From contig JAMAHW010000009.1 in assembly GCA_023627715.1 (NCBI GenBank), forward strand, positions 558,001 to 622,000: a stretch of DNA of 64,000 bases. The letters run 5' to 3'. Positions 15,435 to 27,981 of this stretch are shown piece after piece (position 1 is the first letter of the stretch; every line of letters begins with the position of its first letter). The notes under the pieces are model-generated. The model saw only the letters and a program-made list of their open reading frames with translations, made no database searches and had not been told where the DNA came from. Position numbers and translations under genes: made by a program. The DNA is from Periconia sp. R9002. Lineage: Eukaryota; Ascomycota; Dothideomycetes; Pleosporales; Periconiaceae.

Positions 15435-16847
15435 ATGTCCTCAGCACCCCCCGCCAATCAGGATGCCCTCATCGCTGAGCTCGCAAGCTTGACCGGACTA
15501 GCTCCAGCAGAGGTAATAGAATCGCGTAGAACCCATCGCTCTTGTCTTCTTACTAACACACATTCCTTCTACACAGGCAGAACAGTTCCTTACCGCAGGC
15601 AACTGGGACATCCAAGCCGCTGCATCGCTCTTCTACGACGAAGCCGCTCCTCAGGACGATTCAGACCCAGACGTTGAAATGGCCGGAGACGACGAGCCCC
15701 AGAACCCCACCCCGAACCAGCCGCAACAATCACAGCAGCAGCAACAAGGTGGCGGACGCACACTTGCCGGTGACTATGTACCCCCAAGCGCTTCCTCTTC
15801 GTCACAGCAACCGGCTGCACGTAGGCAACCGCCACAGCGGGGATTGAGGACATTGGGTGACTTGCAGGCATCTGCTGCTGGCGGTTCCCACGGACACTCT
15901 CAGGGGGGAGACGACGACGACGACTCGGACTACCAAGACGACGAGAACCAGGACTTGTTTGCGGGAGGCGAGAAGTCCGGTTTGGCGGTACAGAACCCCA
16001 ATCAGTCCAACCCGCAAGATTACATCAACAACATTCTACGGCGTGCGCGACAGTAAGTTTGAAATGGCCGCTGCTGGAATGGTGACATGTGCTAACAGCG
16101 CATAGGAATGCCCCTCGACCGGGTGGTGATGACGAACGGCCCACCTCGCGTTTCCAGGGAACAGGCATGACGCTGGGCGGCGACGATGCACCATCTCGTG
16201 CCATTCCCGACCCCAACGCTCACGTACCCCAACCGGCCCCACGTGTACGCCGCGAACTTCACCTCTGGCGCGATGGTTTCTCGGTGGATGACGGAGCTCT
16301 CTACAGCTACAACGATCCTGCCAATGCTCGCACACTGGAAATGATCAACACGGGCCACGCCCCGCTGCATATCTTGAACGTCCAGCAGGGCCAGGAGGTC
16401 GACGTTGAAGTACACCACCACAAAGATGAGGACTATGTCCAGCCCAAGAAGAAATACGTTCCTTTCTCCGGCTCCGGCCAGCGCCTCGGCAGTCCAACCC
16501 CCGGTGCTAGTTCTTCGACGGCACCTCCCCCAGCTGCCCCCCCAGCCGCTGCATCTTCAAGTACCAGCTCAAACGCTCCTCCGTCTGTAGATATTGATTC
16601 TTCGGTACCTACCGTAACTCTTCAGATCAGGCTCGGTGACGGCACACGTTTGACATCTCGATTCAATACAACCCATACCATTGGCGATGTGTACGGCTTT
16701 GTCGACCGTGCCAGCCCCGCCAGTACCCAACGACCCTATGCGCTCATGACGACGTTTCCTTCCAAGGAATTGAACGACAAGACCTTGGTGCTCGGCGACA
16801 TGGCAGACTTCAAGCGCGGAGGAGTGGTTGTGCAAAAATGGAAATAA
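15435..16847 (+). CDS. SHP1: p47/Shp1-type UBX protein, Cdc48 cofactor
   Basis: Adaptor that recruits the AAA-ATPase Cdc48/p97 to ubiquitinated or membrane-fusion substrates. Exons 15435-15512, 15577-16052 and 16106-16847 give 431 residues. Domains: UBA (about 1-46, with ALIAELASLTGL and FLTAGNWDIQAAASLFYD), a Gln/Pro/Asp-rich linker, SEP (about 215-290, LHLWRDGFSVDDGALYSYND and the GHAPLHILNV block), a Pro/Ala/Ser linker, and UBX (about 345-431, VTLQIRLGDGTRLTSRFN ending in GGVVVQKWK). This three-domain order is diagnostic. The UBA domain is split by the first intron, and both junctions keep the frame. A nearer acceptor for intron 2 (at 16098) would put a TAG in frame and is excluded. Confidence 0.95.
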
Positions 16848-19652
16848 ATGAAGATGTCGCCAGCGGCGCTCTGTAATTGCAGCGCGTCTTGCACGACCGG
16901 TGTCCCACATTCAGTAGCCTCACTCTACTGTAGACACCGAGTGGCATAATGTTTTGCTTGTGGCTGAACGAACGATCCGTGTGCTGCATACCCAGTATAT
17001 GAGGGAATCCATGATCAAAAGACGGGACGAACATGTTCCGCGGGTTTAGAAATAGGTAGCATCCCTCTCAAATAAAAATGAGCATCAATGCGGGATCTTC
17101 CCGGCAGAAAACGCACCACCTCAGATAAATAGAAGTACAACATGCTGTGACTAGAGTAGTTCCATCGTTATTGAATGCCACGGCTTGTCTTTGTCCTCGC
17201 GTGTTGAGGTTTGATAGGAAAATTGACAGGATGTCATTTTACTATTCTGCTCACATGAATCCGGGAAAACCTGTTCTCAAGAACCCGGGTCGGGAGCATG
17301 AATCATTTTTTTGGACTTTGTTCTTCCAGAAAACATCGCTACCGGATTGACTCCCCCATGTACATTTTGAAACGTCTTGGAACCGATTCGTTCCTTTTTT
17401 TTCTTTCAAGTAGACGAAAAGGTAGTGCATGAATGTTGTAGGTATGGGATAGATATTTATTTATATCACTCACCTCGAACGAAACGGAATTTTGCTTCAG
17501 ATTGATGGAGAGGAAAAAAAAGTAGGTGCTATGGATTTTTTTTGTACCGGTACTCTGCGTTATCAGGTACCAGATTTCGGAGTCACGGTACAGTAGGTAT
17601 ATGTGCAGTATGACGGGAACAGTTCTCTTTCCTTCTTTCCCTCTCTCGGGGTGCCCGTTTCGGACAAGCAGGGAGATGGTGAGATGCTTGTGAATCACAA
17701 TGTTGCTTGACGAGGGTTTGGGATTGACGAGGCTGCCGCGCGTGCTCTTTCCTTTTTTCTTTACCCACGTCTGGAAATGTTGAATTGTAAGGCGAGGGTA
17801 TGGACCTACTCACCATCGGATGACTGATGGCATGTCCAGACCGTCTGGGATAATGATAGGTAGGTAGGTGGCATGTACAATATGAGACACTCGCCTCGTT
17901 ATCTCCACAATTTCTTTCCCCGTCCTCCTGTCGATGTTTTGGTTAAGAAGGGTTCCTTAGGTATTGAGATCGTCCGTCATTTCCAACTTCAAATGAAGTT
18001 GTTAACTTGTTTTTTTTTTCCAATGTCTTTGCTTTGGGGACTGACTCTCGTTGATCTGCATTTGCGAAGGGAGTCGTTATCAAACGGGTTGATGCAAGGC
18101 ACAGGCACAGCCGAAAATGGCACCGAAAAAACGAACCAACCAGACAACGAACGAACCCCCCTTTTTCGTGGTAGGCAAATGATGTCACTTCAACACCTTC
18201 CCTACCTATAATGTAATATGTCTGGATATAACGACTTCTCTTGTATGCTTTTCCTTTTTGTTTTATTCAATTTATTTCATTGGGGTTTTTTTTGGATAGG
18301 TATACATGGGTGCTGTATCCAGTCCCATCGGTCCGCCTGTCCGCGGGGGAGGAGGAGGGGGGATTGTTAATTCGAGCGGCGACGGCGACGACGATCTGTT
18401 TAGGGTAGGGGGTTTAAAGTGCGGGAAAGCACGCACGCACGCACGCACACAGGCACACGCGCGGCGCGTGGGTTTTTGGCGCGGGCTTTAATCACGCTGG
18501 CGGGTTGTGGAGTATGTTCGCAACGTCCATTGTTACATTTGCTCGAGTGTTGGGAAGGCGATATGGATGATCCTTCTTGCTGAGTGGTCGAAACACGCCT
18601 TTCGTGATTTAGAGCCTGCTTACTTACTTCCGATGCGTATGTAGGTATTGTAATCGTAATTTTGTTACCTCGGCGTTTGTAGAGAGATCGATATGTACCT
18701 GGGCGGAGTTGGAAACAGGACAACACGCGCGAAAAGATAGAGGGAGAGAAATAGGCAAATACGAGGAGAAGAAAACGCATTTTCGTCGGATAACTGGCGA
18801 ATGAGAGATTTCACCGCACACGGGCTTCTTTCTGCTTGGTAACGCATACTGTAACTCTCCCTAGTACGTCCGTAAGCATGTAAGCTCCACGATGAACGAG
18901 GCTGTGGTGTTGTGATGGACATCCGATATGGGGAGCCCCGATAGCGGATTTTCACCTTTTTTTTCTCTCGTCCACTTCATTCGATAACGAAGGCAACATT
19001 GGAGGGAGTTATGATGTCCATGTGGATACTTTGTTTTCCCTTGATTATATGAGCGAGGTTTTACGCGTAATCAACCGTACCGAACCTGTACGATTATGGA
19101 ACTGATGTTGCAGATGGTCTTGGGTGCTTGTGGAGTCCCCCCCGTGCGTTTCATCTTTGATAGGCGTTTGGCTTGCTGCTGCGTCCCACCCAATTTCCGC
19201 CTCACATATGACCCCGAACATCGAGACCAGACCGTCTTATGCGGTTAGGATATTTTCGGGCAAGGATTCGGTGCGCGGCGCGGGCGCTTTCTTTCCAACT
19301 TTCCTCTCTCTGGCTTTTACACTTTTCCTTTCCATCTCTTTTTTTCAAACTACTTTGTTAGACTTCTGGACCCCCCCTTATGGTCCTACGACGACGGTCC
19401 TTTCCCTTTCTTCAATTGTCTATACAGATATTAGCCACCATTTGGCTTTTATAGATTCCTACAGCTTTGCGCGATAAGCGATTCGCGAGATCTAAGGCTG
19501 AGCTCATTACGGCACGAAAGGGGGAGAAAGAAACACAAATATTTGGATGGAATAGGAGGCAGAAGATTAGGCCGCCAACGCGCGACATCACTCTTTTTCG
19601 CACACGCGCAAATCCTTAGAAAACAAAACCCGCATACATTTCACGATTCACA
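16848..19652. other. 2.8-kb gene-free region upstream of the DUF3405 gene
   Basis: No frame longer than about 125 codons, and none resembles a protein family. The composition swings between T-rich tracts and GC-rich islands, with an ACGC microsatellite near 18,430. The last 400 bases are pyrimidine-rich on the plus strand, consistent with a leader for the gene at 19,653. A non-coding transcript cannot be excluded. Confidence 0.45.
18429..18450 (+). repeat. ACGC tetranucleotide microsatellite
   Basis: Four to five tandem GCAC/ACGC units followed by degenerate CA-rich sequence, in the gene-free region upstream of the DUF3405 gene. Confidence 0.7.
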
Positions 19653-22164
19653 ATGATTTTAACAAAATCGCCGCAACGTTTTACACTTTTCACACTCATT
19701 ACATTTATTTTTCTGCTCACGGTATGGCACCGGAGCCCCTGGGTCGGCAACAGCGTATACGAACGAATACCACCATTCTCCGACAAAGAACAGCAACCTA
19801 TACCAAACAATACTCCACCGCCTCCTCCGAGTACGTCTTCCGCTCCAGCGTCGACTTCAGCACCAGCCTCGGCAGTAGTAGTGGCGCCCGCGCCAGCTTC
19901 AACCCCAATACGCGAAACTCCAGTAAATGAGTTAGTTGGCAATTCCACAGAGCAGGATGCAGTTCAAGAGAAGACAAAGACTACTCAGAAATCGTCACCG
20001 CCGTGGGTGACGGAATCGCCAGATATTGCCGCAACCCGCCCGAAACCTAAGGTGTTCGAAAACCTCAACTCGTACATGAGGAGTATGCTGGACTGGCCGC
20101 GCCCGAATTGGATTGGACACTGGCCGCCGTTCGATGACTACGTGAACAAGGAGTACGATCCCAATCGGTGGGAACACTTCCCAATGTAAGTGAAAATGGT
20201 TATGTATCAAGGGTTGTAGGCTAATTCGAAGTAGGGATGAGCGACCATACGCAGCTGGCCATGATAAACTCGACGAATCCGTTGCGACGAACCCGGTTCC
20301 TTATAAACCTTTCCCCGAATACAACACGGAGAAGTGGAAGACGAAGTGGAGGGGCGAATATGTAGCTTGCGAAGGACCGAGAGGAGTGAACCTCAATGTC
20401 AGCACCGACGACGACGTTCAGGTATACCACGGCGTTCCATCGGATTTTCCTAAGGAGTTTGCTGGAGGTTACGATGTTATTGGCCTTGACAGCAACACCT
20501 GTTTCGACCGATACTCAAGATACGGGCCTTATGGGTACGGCGACGACGAGTTTCCGGAAGATGTTAAAAACTGGAAGGCGCCGGATACTGTTCCAGAGTG
20601 GCGGCAGGTGCAATGGGGTGATCTCCAGAACGAGTGCTTGCTGCGCAACAAAGACCGATACAGGCCGGGAGCAAGGTCCCCGACTCAGAAAAAGGTCAGC
20701 CCGGTTATACCTAATGCGCCAGCTGCTTCGTCTGCTTTTGCAGCATCGCCAGATACATCCACGGGAAGTTTGGAAAATTGGGACACGGACAAGCCAAAGT
20801 ACCACCACCGCACTGCTGTTCTCATTCGAGCATGGACGGGATACACGTACGAGGAAAACGATATTACAGCGATCCGCGCAATGATTTCAGAACTTTCGCT
20901 CCAGTCCGGCGGTGAGTACCAGGTGTTCCTGTACGTGCATGTCAAAGACCGCAATCTTGATATTTTCGGAAACCCTGTTCTCTACGAGCAAGTTCTGAAT
21001 GACAATGTTCCCGAAGAGCTCCGCTCCATCACCATTCTTTGGTCCGAGTCGATTTTTCCCAATTGGTATCCATACGTTGGTGATTGGCAGGTCTACTGGC
21101 AACAATTCATGTGCTTGCAATACTTCAGCTTAACCCATCCCGAATTCGACTACATCTGGAATTGGGAGACGGATGCGAGATATACTGGGCACCATTATCA
21201 CTTTTTTGAGAAGATCAGCGAATTCGCAGATAAGCAACCTCGAAAACTTCTATGGGAAAGGAATAAGAGATATTACTTGCCCAGCATCCATGGCACATAC
21301 CAAAACTTCGTGGAACAAACCCACCGAGACGTTTTGAACGCATCAGCGCACTCCCTCATTCCACCTCCAGTTTGGGGCCCACGACCTTACCAAAAAGCAG
21401 TGCCTCCACAAAAGCCCCTCGGTCCAACCCCGCCAACAACTTTCGAAAAAGACGATTTCTCTTGGGGTGTCAACGAACCCGCCGACTTCATCACTCTCCT
21501 CCCCATGTGGGATCCCCGCAACACCAGCTGGTCGTACAAAGACAAGATCTGGAACTACCTCCCCAACGTGCGACCCATCTTCACACCGGAAGACGGCCAG
21601 GCGGATTGGTTTACGCACCCAGACTTTGTCGAAATCGACCGCCGCGTCTTCATCAACACGGTGGTGCGCTTCAGCAAGCGCATGCTGCAGGCCATGCACG
21701 AGGAGAACCTCATGGGCCACACCATGCAGGCGGAAATGTGGCCGTCGACGGTCGCACTCCAGCACGGTCTCAAGGCCGTGTACGCCCCTCATCCCATCTT
21801 CAACGACCGCCAATGGCCCGAAAAGTACACCGCCGGCATCTTCGACACGGCGTCCACCGTTGACCCCATTACCGGCGCGGGTATTGACAACGTCCAGGGC
21901 GCGTGGACCGAGCAGGCTGACTCGCCGTACAATCATGACCGCGAGTACAATTTCCAGGGCTGGAGTTGGTACTATGCGAGTCGCTTCCCCCGCGCGCTGT
22001 ATCGGAGGTGGTTGAATTGGCCCATCAAAAAGCAGCCGTGGGGTCAGAAAGAGTACATTTCGGGCGGTCCTGGAGAGGACGGTGAGATGCAGGAGAAGAG
22101 AATGTGTATGCCCGGAATGCTGCTGCACCCGGTCAAATCCATGGGGAAAGACACCGTGTGGTAG
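19653..22164 (+). CDS. DUF3405 family type II membrane protein
   Basis: Exons 19653-20185 and 20235-22164 give 820 residues. A short basic N-terminus precedes one hydrophobic anchor (about residues 10-26, FTLFTLITFIFLLTVW), then a Pro/Ala/Ser-rich stem, then a large globular part. This is the layout of a Golgi or secretory-pathway type II enzyme. The globular part matches the fungal DUF3405 family: LIRAWTGYTYEENDI, VFLYVHVKD, the WYPYVGDWQVYWQQFMCLQ block, the IWNWETDARYTGHHYHFFE acidic motif, and Trp-rich blocks to the C-terminus. DUF3405 proteins are often suggested to be glycosyltransferase-like, but the activity is unproven. The ETDAR motif could be a metal or nucleotide-sugar site; that is my inference. 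Confidence 0.88.
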
Positions 22165-23772
22165 GGCCCACTCACCGACCCCTCTTTTGTTTTCGACTGT
22201 GTTTCTATTGTTTTTGCTTATTTTCCAACATACCCGAGGGGCGGAAGTTGCATTGTCCATATCTTTTGTACTTCTTCTCTTCACCTTTTTTCCAATGGAG
22301 CCGCCACCTACCTACCCAGCGATTCCAACTACGAAGCATTGCTTTCGCTCATTACTTTCTTCAAAAAGCTAGCTGGGCCAGCCTTTCCCTTCTCCGAAAA
22401 GAAGAAGACTTTTATTCCATATCAACACGGCGTTTGTGAGCGGTTTAGAAGGAAACTTTTTTTTTTTGCTTGGGGGGCAGATTTACATGATGCATTTCAC
22501 CCATTTCACCGGCGTTTTTTTCTTTTCGGAGAAAAAAGAGACAACGTGCGTACGTGTTTGCGTGCGCAGAGCATAAACAACATGAGAATATATATTTATA
22601 AAGCGTTCTTTTTCTTGTTTTCAGTTTACCATTTGAGGTAGGAGGCATTGGATGAAGGGGAAGAAGTTGTTTAGCAAGAATGTGTATATAAACATGTGTG
22701 CATCACAGAATAGATTGATGGAATTCCACAAAAATAACTTGTTATTGTTTACTTTCCCTCGATTCTGGTAGTGAATTCCCTCTGTCGTTTCCATCTCCAG
22801 GGCAATATTTGAAGATTTTGTTAGGTACGGTATTTGTTGTGTTGCGCATGCATTCCGCCCCGCACCCCTTGGTCGCACCGGCGGCGGCGGTCGTGACGGG
22901 CTTTGAAACAAACTGGGATGGTCGAAACGTCTACATACGTTGTCCACGCCACCACGTCATTTCTCTCTACCGACATTTTTGGGAGAGAAATAATTTTGCC
23001 TTCAGATTCCTTTCGATAGCAACGCATCAAGCATCACTCACTCAAAGTGAGCGGTTAGCCACCAGTCCTTGTCTATCCTTTCCTCGGGGGTTGCAAACTC
23101 GTCACGACCTCTTGAAGCAAGTGCCCGGGACTGTATGAAACGTTCTATGTGCCTGATCCGCGCTTCACGATTCTGAATCATTCGACCTAACACCGACGGT
23201 CATGGATATAATTAGAACATATGGTAAAGTGACGTTCTCGTTGCGCGCGCATTGTTTTTTCCCCCTCTGGGATCAAGGGAACGCTGGCGAACGGAAGGAG
23301 TTGAACGAGTGAAGTTTTAATTCCCGGGTGTGATAACTAGTCGCTCGAACCGAGAGAAATACAGAAAGCGTGCTCTGTAAAGTTTTCGTTTCTTGCTTCT
23401 GCTGGATTTTAAGCTTTTTGAATGCTTAGGCTGTGAAACTTGGGTTGAGCGAGGCCAGTAGGTTGGTTGGTTTCTAGAGGGCTTGGGGGGGTTTTAGGCG
23501 CATGATTAATGGGTTTGTCGTGGGCAAGTCTTTGGGGTCTGGTAAACTTTGTATCGTCGTTGCCCTTCTTTCCTGCTGTTTTGTGATGTTTCTGTACTTT
23601 TTTTATCCAGTCATTGGATTGATTCGACTTCTTTCGAGGCAGTGAACTGGAGTCGACTTCCAAAATCGCCGTCGACCATCGTACCGACATACCTTGATAT
23701 TCCCTGTTTAAAATCACCCTCACAGCGACATAAATAGAAGAAGTAGGAGGCGACGACATACCAGGGAAAGCC
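22165..23772. other. Intergenic, no gene seen
   Basis: 1.6 kb with T-rich tracts after the DUF3405 gene and mixed sequence before the UstYa-like gene. Frames of up to about 120 codons occur on both strands, but none shows a domain, signal peptide or splice-linked continuation. Confidence 0.45.
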
Positions 23773-24690
23773 ATGCCTCGCTCCCCCCGAAAACCAAACT
23801 ACGCCTCAATCCCCATCGCGACGCCCTTAATCGCAGACAGAACCCCGCAACAAGGCAACACAACCTACGACGATGACGACGACGAAAAATACACCACGTC
23901 CCCTCCCAGCTCCCCCTCGTCCAAAGACCCCGAGACACAATGGTCTCGAATCCGCACCCACCAAGCCGAGGAAAAAGAGCTCCAAACGCTGCGGCTGAAA
24001 TCGCGCCTGCGCACGAAAACAAGCCTCTACATCGCGCGCTTCCGACGTTTTCGGTGGCTCATCGACTTCGTGCTCCTTCTCGTTAACATATCGCTGTCGG
24101 TGCTGCTGTTGCTGGGGTTCTGGAAGGAAATGGATGCGAAGAACACGCTGCAGGTTGGTGGGGATTTTGGCGGCGACGGACCACGGTTTCCGACGAAGGT
24201 GGTGAAGTTTGAGGCGGATGTAGAGGGGAAGTATGTGCCTCGTGTGAATGTTACGGGTGGGTTCTTTGAGGGGGAAACGGTGAGAGCTTGGGAGGGGCTC
24301 ATGGGAGGGGGTGAGGCGATACTTGAGGGAGGGAAGAGTGAGGATAAGGAGACCAGCAACTATGGAAAGATATTGTTTGCTACCGCCATGTCAGAACAAT
24401 TACGTTGCGTGTTTCTGATGGCGAGGATTTATTCTGGTGTAGAGGGCGATGTGCGTGATAGGTTACCGGATGATTATGACGCGCAGTTCATGCACTGTGT
24501 GGAGTATTTAAGGCAGGGGATTCTGTGCTCGGCAGATATGGCCATGGAGCCGATTAAGGAAGCAGATGATGGGGGTATGGGGGGCAATTGGGATGGATAC
24601 CATGTTTGTAAGGATAGGAGTCATGTCATGCCGTATCTTGAGGAACAGATTGCGGATGGAATACGGACGGTGAGACCGATTGACGGTTGA
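23773..24690 (+). CDS. UstYa-like (DUF3328) membrane protein with degenerate motifs
   Basis: Single exon, 305 residues. The N-terminus is disordered and acidic and precedes a coiled or basic stretch and one transmembrane segment (about 95-117, LIDFVLLLVNISLSVLLLLGFW). The lumenal part follows the UstYa-family order: RAWEGLMGG, then the site of the first HxxHC motif, then CVEYLRQGILCSAD. Family members act as oxidases or cyclases in fungal peptide pathways and carry two HxxHC motifs. Here the first reads EQLRC (208-212) and the second QFMHC (238-242), so three of the four histidines are missing. The frame itself is intact, which suggests a diverged non-canonical member rather than fresh decay. 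No precursor peptide, P450 or other cluster gene lies nearby. Function is unknown. Confidence 0.8.
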   Translation: MPRSPRKPNYASIPIATPLIADRTPQQGNTTYDDDDDEKYTTSPPSSPSSKDPETQWSRIRTHQAEEKELQTLRLKSRLRTKTSLYIARFRRFRWLIDFVLLLVNISLSVLLLLGFWKEMDAKNTLQVGGDFGGDGPRFPTKVVKFEADVEGKYVPRVNVTGGFFEGETVRAWEGLMGGGEAILEGGKSEDKETSNYGKILFATAMSEQLRCVFLMARIYSGVEGDVRDRLPDDYDAQFMHCVEYLRQGILCSADMAMEPIKEADDGGMGGNWDGYHVCKDRSHVMPYLEEQIADGIRTVRPIDG

Positions 24691-25586
24691 GCATGACGGG
24701 GGGTAGAAAAAGTCGGTTAATTCTCAAGACAGGAAAGTGTGGTGACGCCAAACTCTAGAAGGACAAGAGCAACTGGAGATGATTTCCTGCTCGTGGAACT
24801 TATGATTTGATGTTTCCAGATATCAATAGAATGTGGTGTGGGTATCTACAACCTTCTCTCTGAGAGCATCACTCAAACTTCTCTTTTCCACCCTCACACT
24901 CCCAAAATCTCCTTAATTGAGGACCACGGAAATGCGAACCAGTCGCGATATGATAATATCACTTCTGGGTTGACGTAGATGAATGTGCCACTTCTTGAAG
25001 CACGATTGATTGATTCATCTGATTATCGCGATCAATCAGTATGCAATGATTAGTTGGTGCTACGAACCTTCCTAATTTGGGAACTAACTAAAGTCTATCG
25101 ATCACTGCATGTTGATATGAAACTGAAGAACGTCGGATTCTCTAAAATTCGACTGTAAAAAAATGCGATGACGTACTGTCAGGCATCAGGACAAATTTCA
25201 CAGAAAATATATATCAATGTAATAATCCAAATTTCGGCACGCAGAAGTACTGTCGCATATCGGGATGCAGTTCGCAAAGTTCAGCAGTAAGCAAGATGGC
25301 ATCAGAAAATCGACGGGTTTTTCCTAAACCGCCATCTGGTGGTCCTGGAGTTTGACAGTGATCGACAGATTTCCCATACTTTCCTAATTAGGCAAGTTAA
25401 GAACAGATCGAACAGACATGTTAAGGAGACCTGGGCCCACCACATTATATGGAAGTATCGAACAGGAAGCATAAATGTGGCAAATTTCACTGATTATTGT
25501 CTATTAAACGAGGACCTTTCTTGAATTGGAATAGCGAATAGGTCTACATAATGCATAACTCATTCATAATGGCAAACTACAACTTT
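24691..25586. other. AT-rich intergenic region
   Basis: 0.9 kb between the UstYa-like gene and the SurE-like gene, both of which end here. It contains short inverted GATCAATCA/TGATTGATT words near 25,005-25,040 but no reading frame worth reporting. Confidence 0.45.
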
Positions 25587-26594
25587 TTACAGGCAAGTGA
25601 GAAGTGGCCTCAGCTTATCCGCAACCACCTTCTGCTTCGCGGCCTCAGTTGTCGACTTGTCATTGGCATCTCCAGCACTGACAGATACGTAGCAGGCCCC
25701 TCTAAGGTAGATGACATCGACTTCCCATGGAAGGCGGGTGCTACCACACCACTCTGTATCCGCGGGACTAAGAAGACCTGAGTTTACGCGAGTAAAGATG
25801 AATTTGAACTGGCTCGCATCGTTGCAAGAAGTATCTGTAACCTCGGCAAAGTTTACATTAAGGTAAACGTCATCAGGAAGATAGGGTGCCCCAGAGTTGA
25901 TGAGAGTGGAAGTCAGGTTGAGAGCGAGATCGGCATACACTTTGCTGTGTAGAGGCGTAGGGGCATTCCAAGCAGTAGGGTCTCCAGAGCGGCCACTGAA
26001 AGCAATAGCGGGAATCTTTGCGTTGTGGGAGGCATAAACAGCAGCTCCGATAGTACCACTGAAAAGTCCACCTAGAAGTTGGTTAGATTCAGTAGGGGAC
26101 ATAGAGACGTAACTACACGCTTACCTGGTCCGACATTTGATCCAACATTGGGACCGCTGACCGCAAGTTGGGGCTTTGCTCCGTTCCAGAGTTTTGGACC
26201 CGTGACGTCAATCCCATTCTTGATGCTAGTAACTGGGTACGAGTTGACGTAGTTCAAACGGGGGTCGGATGAGTTTGCGCCCGTTGGTGCGCTTCCTCCA
26301 GGGCAAGAGGAGTATTGGCAACCGTCTGCGTCGACCCGTGATGGTGTGGCGTCTGACGAGCCTATTCACGTTTTAGCAACGTTAGATGTAAAGTATGGTA
26401 GAACTGCAGTTTGACATACCAGTGCCGGATTGATTCTCGGCTGGGGCAGAGAGGACGACATCATGACCTGCTGCGCTCAAGGAGTTGAAGAATGTTCGTG
26501 CGTTGGCTTCTGCCCATCCATCATCATTGGACTGGATGATTCGGAGCGCTTGCGCGAACGGAAGAACCGCACCAAGAAGAACAGAAGATCGCAT
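25587..26594 (-). CDS. Secreted SurE-type acid phosphatase/5'-nucleotidase
   Basis: Metal-dependent phosphomonoesterase of the SurE fold. Minus-strand exons 26420-26594, 26125-26361 and 25587-26071 give 298 residues. The N-terminus is a signal peptide (MRSSVLLGAVLPFAQA) followed directly by the first SurE strand and its metal-binding Asp pair (IIQSNDDGW). The conserved SGPNVGSNVGPG loop at the end of exon 2 and the GGLFSGTIGAAVYAS segment at the start of exon 3 are joined across intron 2 in phase. C-terminal blocks (PDDVYLNVNFAEV, FIFTRVNSG) are also typical of fungal members. Secretion suggests extracellular phosphate or nucleotide scavenging. The start is the ATG at 26594; an open stretch upstream has only a TTG. 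Confidence 0.9.
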
Positions 26595-27981
26595 TTTTGG
26601 AAAACGAGTGAAATTCAATCAATCCTAGAAGCGGCGGATAGAACGCTCGACCTTCATTACAAGAGTAGGAATTCTCGACATTTAATAGTCGGCCTTGCCA
26701 CCCTAGTCATCTATTCTGGTGGCCTAGAGTAACTGCAAACACCGATCATCCCTTTAAGAAATTCAGGAACACGCGCTTAGGCGAATCGCCGTGATTTGAT
26801 CTGATTGATCGACAGCAAATGACCGATCCGAAACAATTAACTCTTACGGATGTAAGTGGTTGAAGGATGGCTTGGCAGGGGTTGCTCCTTTCGGAAGGTG
26901 TTGAATTAACCCGGTCATGGCTTCCCCACGTGTTGCCTCTTCTTACTGCAATTCACTCCCATTTTTACATGCATTTCTTGGACTACCATAATAAGAACTA
27001 TAGCCGTTGCTGATTCTGCGTGACTTTGTGGGTGCTTTGGTCACCTTCTCTATGTAGATGTGTACACGCGGCAATTGTCGCCAACAATGCATCAATCCAC
27101 GTCATACCTAGGTAAATCCGCAAGTGTTGATTGAATACTACACTTTAATGTTGCTATAAACTTCTTATGGAAGATTACTAACTCTTCCTCAATAGCGCGA
27201 TAAACAAAAGCGGGCCATAATAATTTTCTGGATCATGCAGAGGATTATGGCCAGGGGACCGTGGTATTCGGTCAGAAGGGCAACTATCCAACAGGAAAAG
27301 TATGAATTATCACTCGTAACTTGCTAACTGTGCAGTTTCTTTTTAGATGCACTATAGCGTTCATTTTCATTCATCAAAGTATTCTTTCTAGAAGAAGAAA
27401 AGCTACCTAAAGCACTATACAGGTATCTATACCCAGGCAAAAAAAGATTGGTCAAAGCATCACTGGATCCTACACCTGCAGAGGAGATTGCTACATGAAT
27501 GACATTACATGAACATGAGGAGTGCGGTAAGCAACCGACTCAAAGTCAAAGCAATCATGAACACGACAACATTCACGAAAAGATGCAGATTTCCGGCTGT
27601 CAATATGTCTCATCATATTCTTTGGTATTTAAAACAAACTTGTATCATGCTATTAGTGTTGGCTGTTTAATGTTCCACTCAGTCGCTAACCGCGCGTCGT
27701 GATTGTTTTGCAAAATGCATTCCATACATGGCCAGGGAGAGCATTGTCGAAAAGGACATTCCTTCGCCAAACAAACGCGCACCACATTCTTCGTTTGTTT
27801 TCAACACAGAAACCCCTGGAATTCAAACAACGCGAGCTATAACTAAGAAACTCTCGAGTCTAAAACAATGTCTGGATCAGGCTCCCTTTTGTCACTCTTT
27901 TCGTGAGACCCAAGACATTCATTCTATTTGTCTCACTTGTACAGAGTCATTCATTTGTTCATGTTTTGAAAACCTGTCGTT
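26595..27981. promoter_or_regulatory. Divergent upstream region, SurE-like and repeat-rich secreted genes
   Basis: 1.4 kb between two start codons facing away from each other, AT-rich. Both flanking genes encode secreted proteins, so shared control is possible, but I recognise no specific site. Short frames inside it have no support. Confidence 0.45.

Noticed and set aside
21343..22284. 313-codon minus-strand frame
   Set aside because: It is the antisense shadow of the DUF3405 gene, which has clear conserved blocks on the plus strand.
23773..24690. Idea that this locus is part of a RiPP/mycotoxin cluster
   Set aside because: The UstYa-like gene is alone: no repeat-bearing precursor, P450, methyltransferase or transporter lies within 20 kb on either side, and its HxxHC motifs are degraded.
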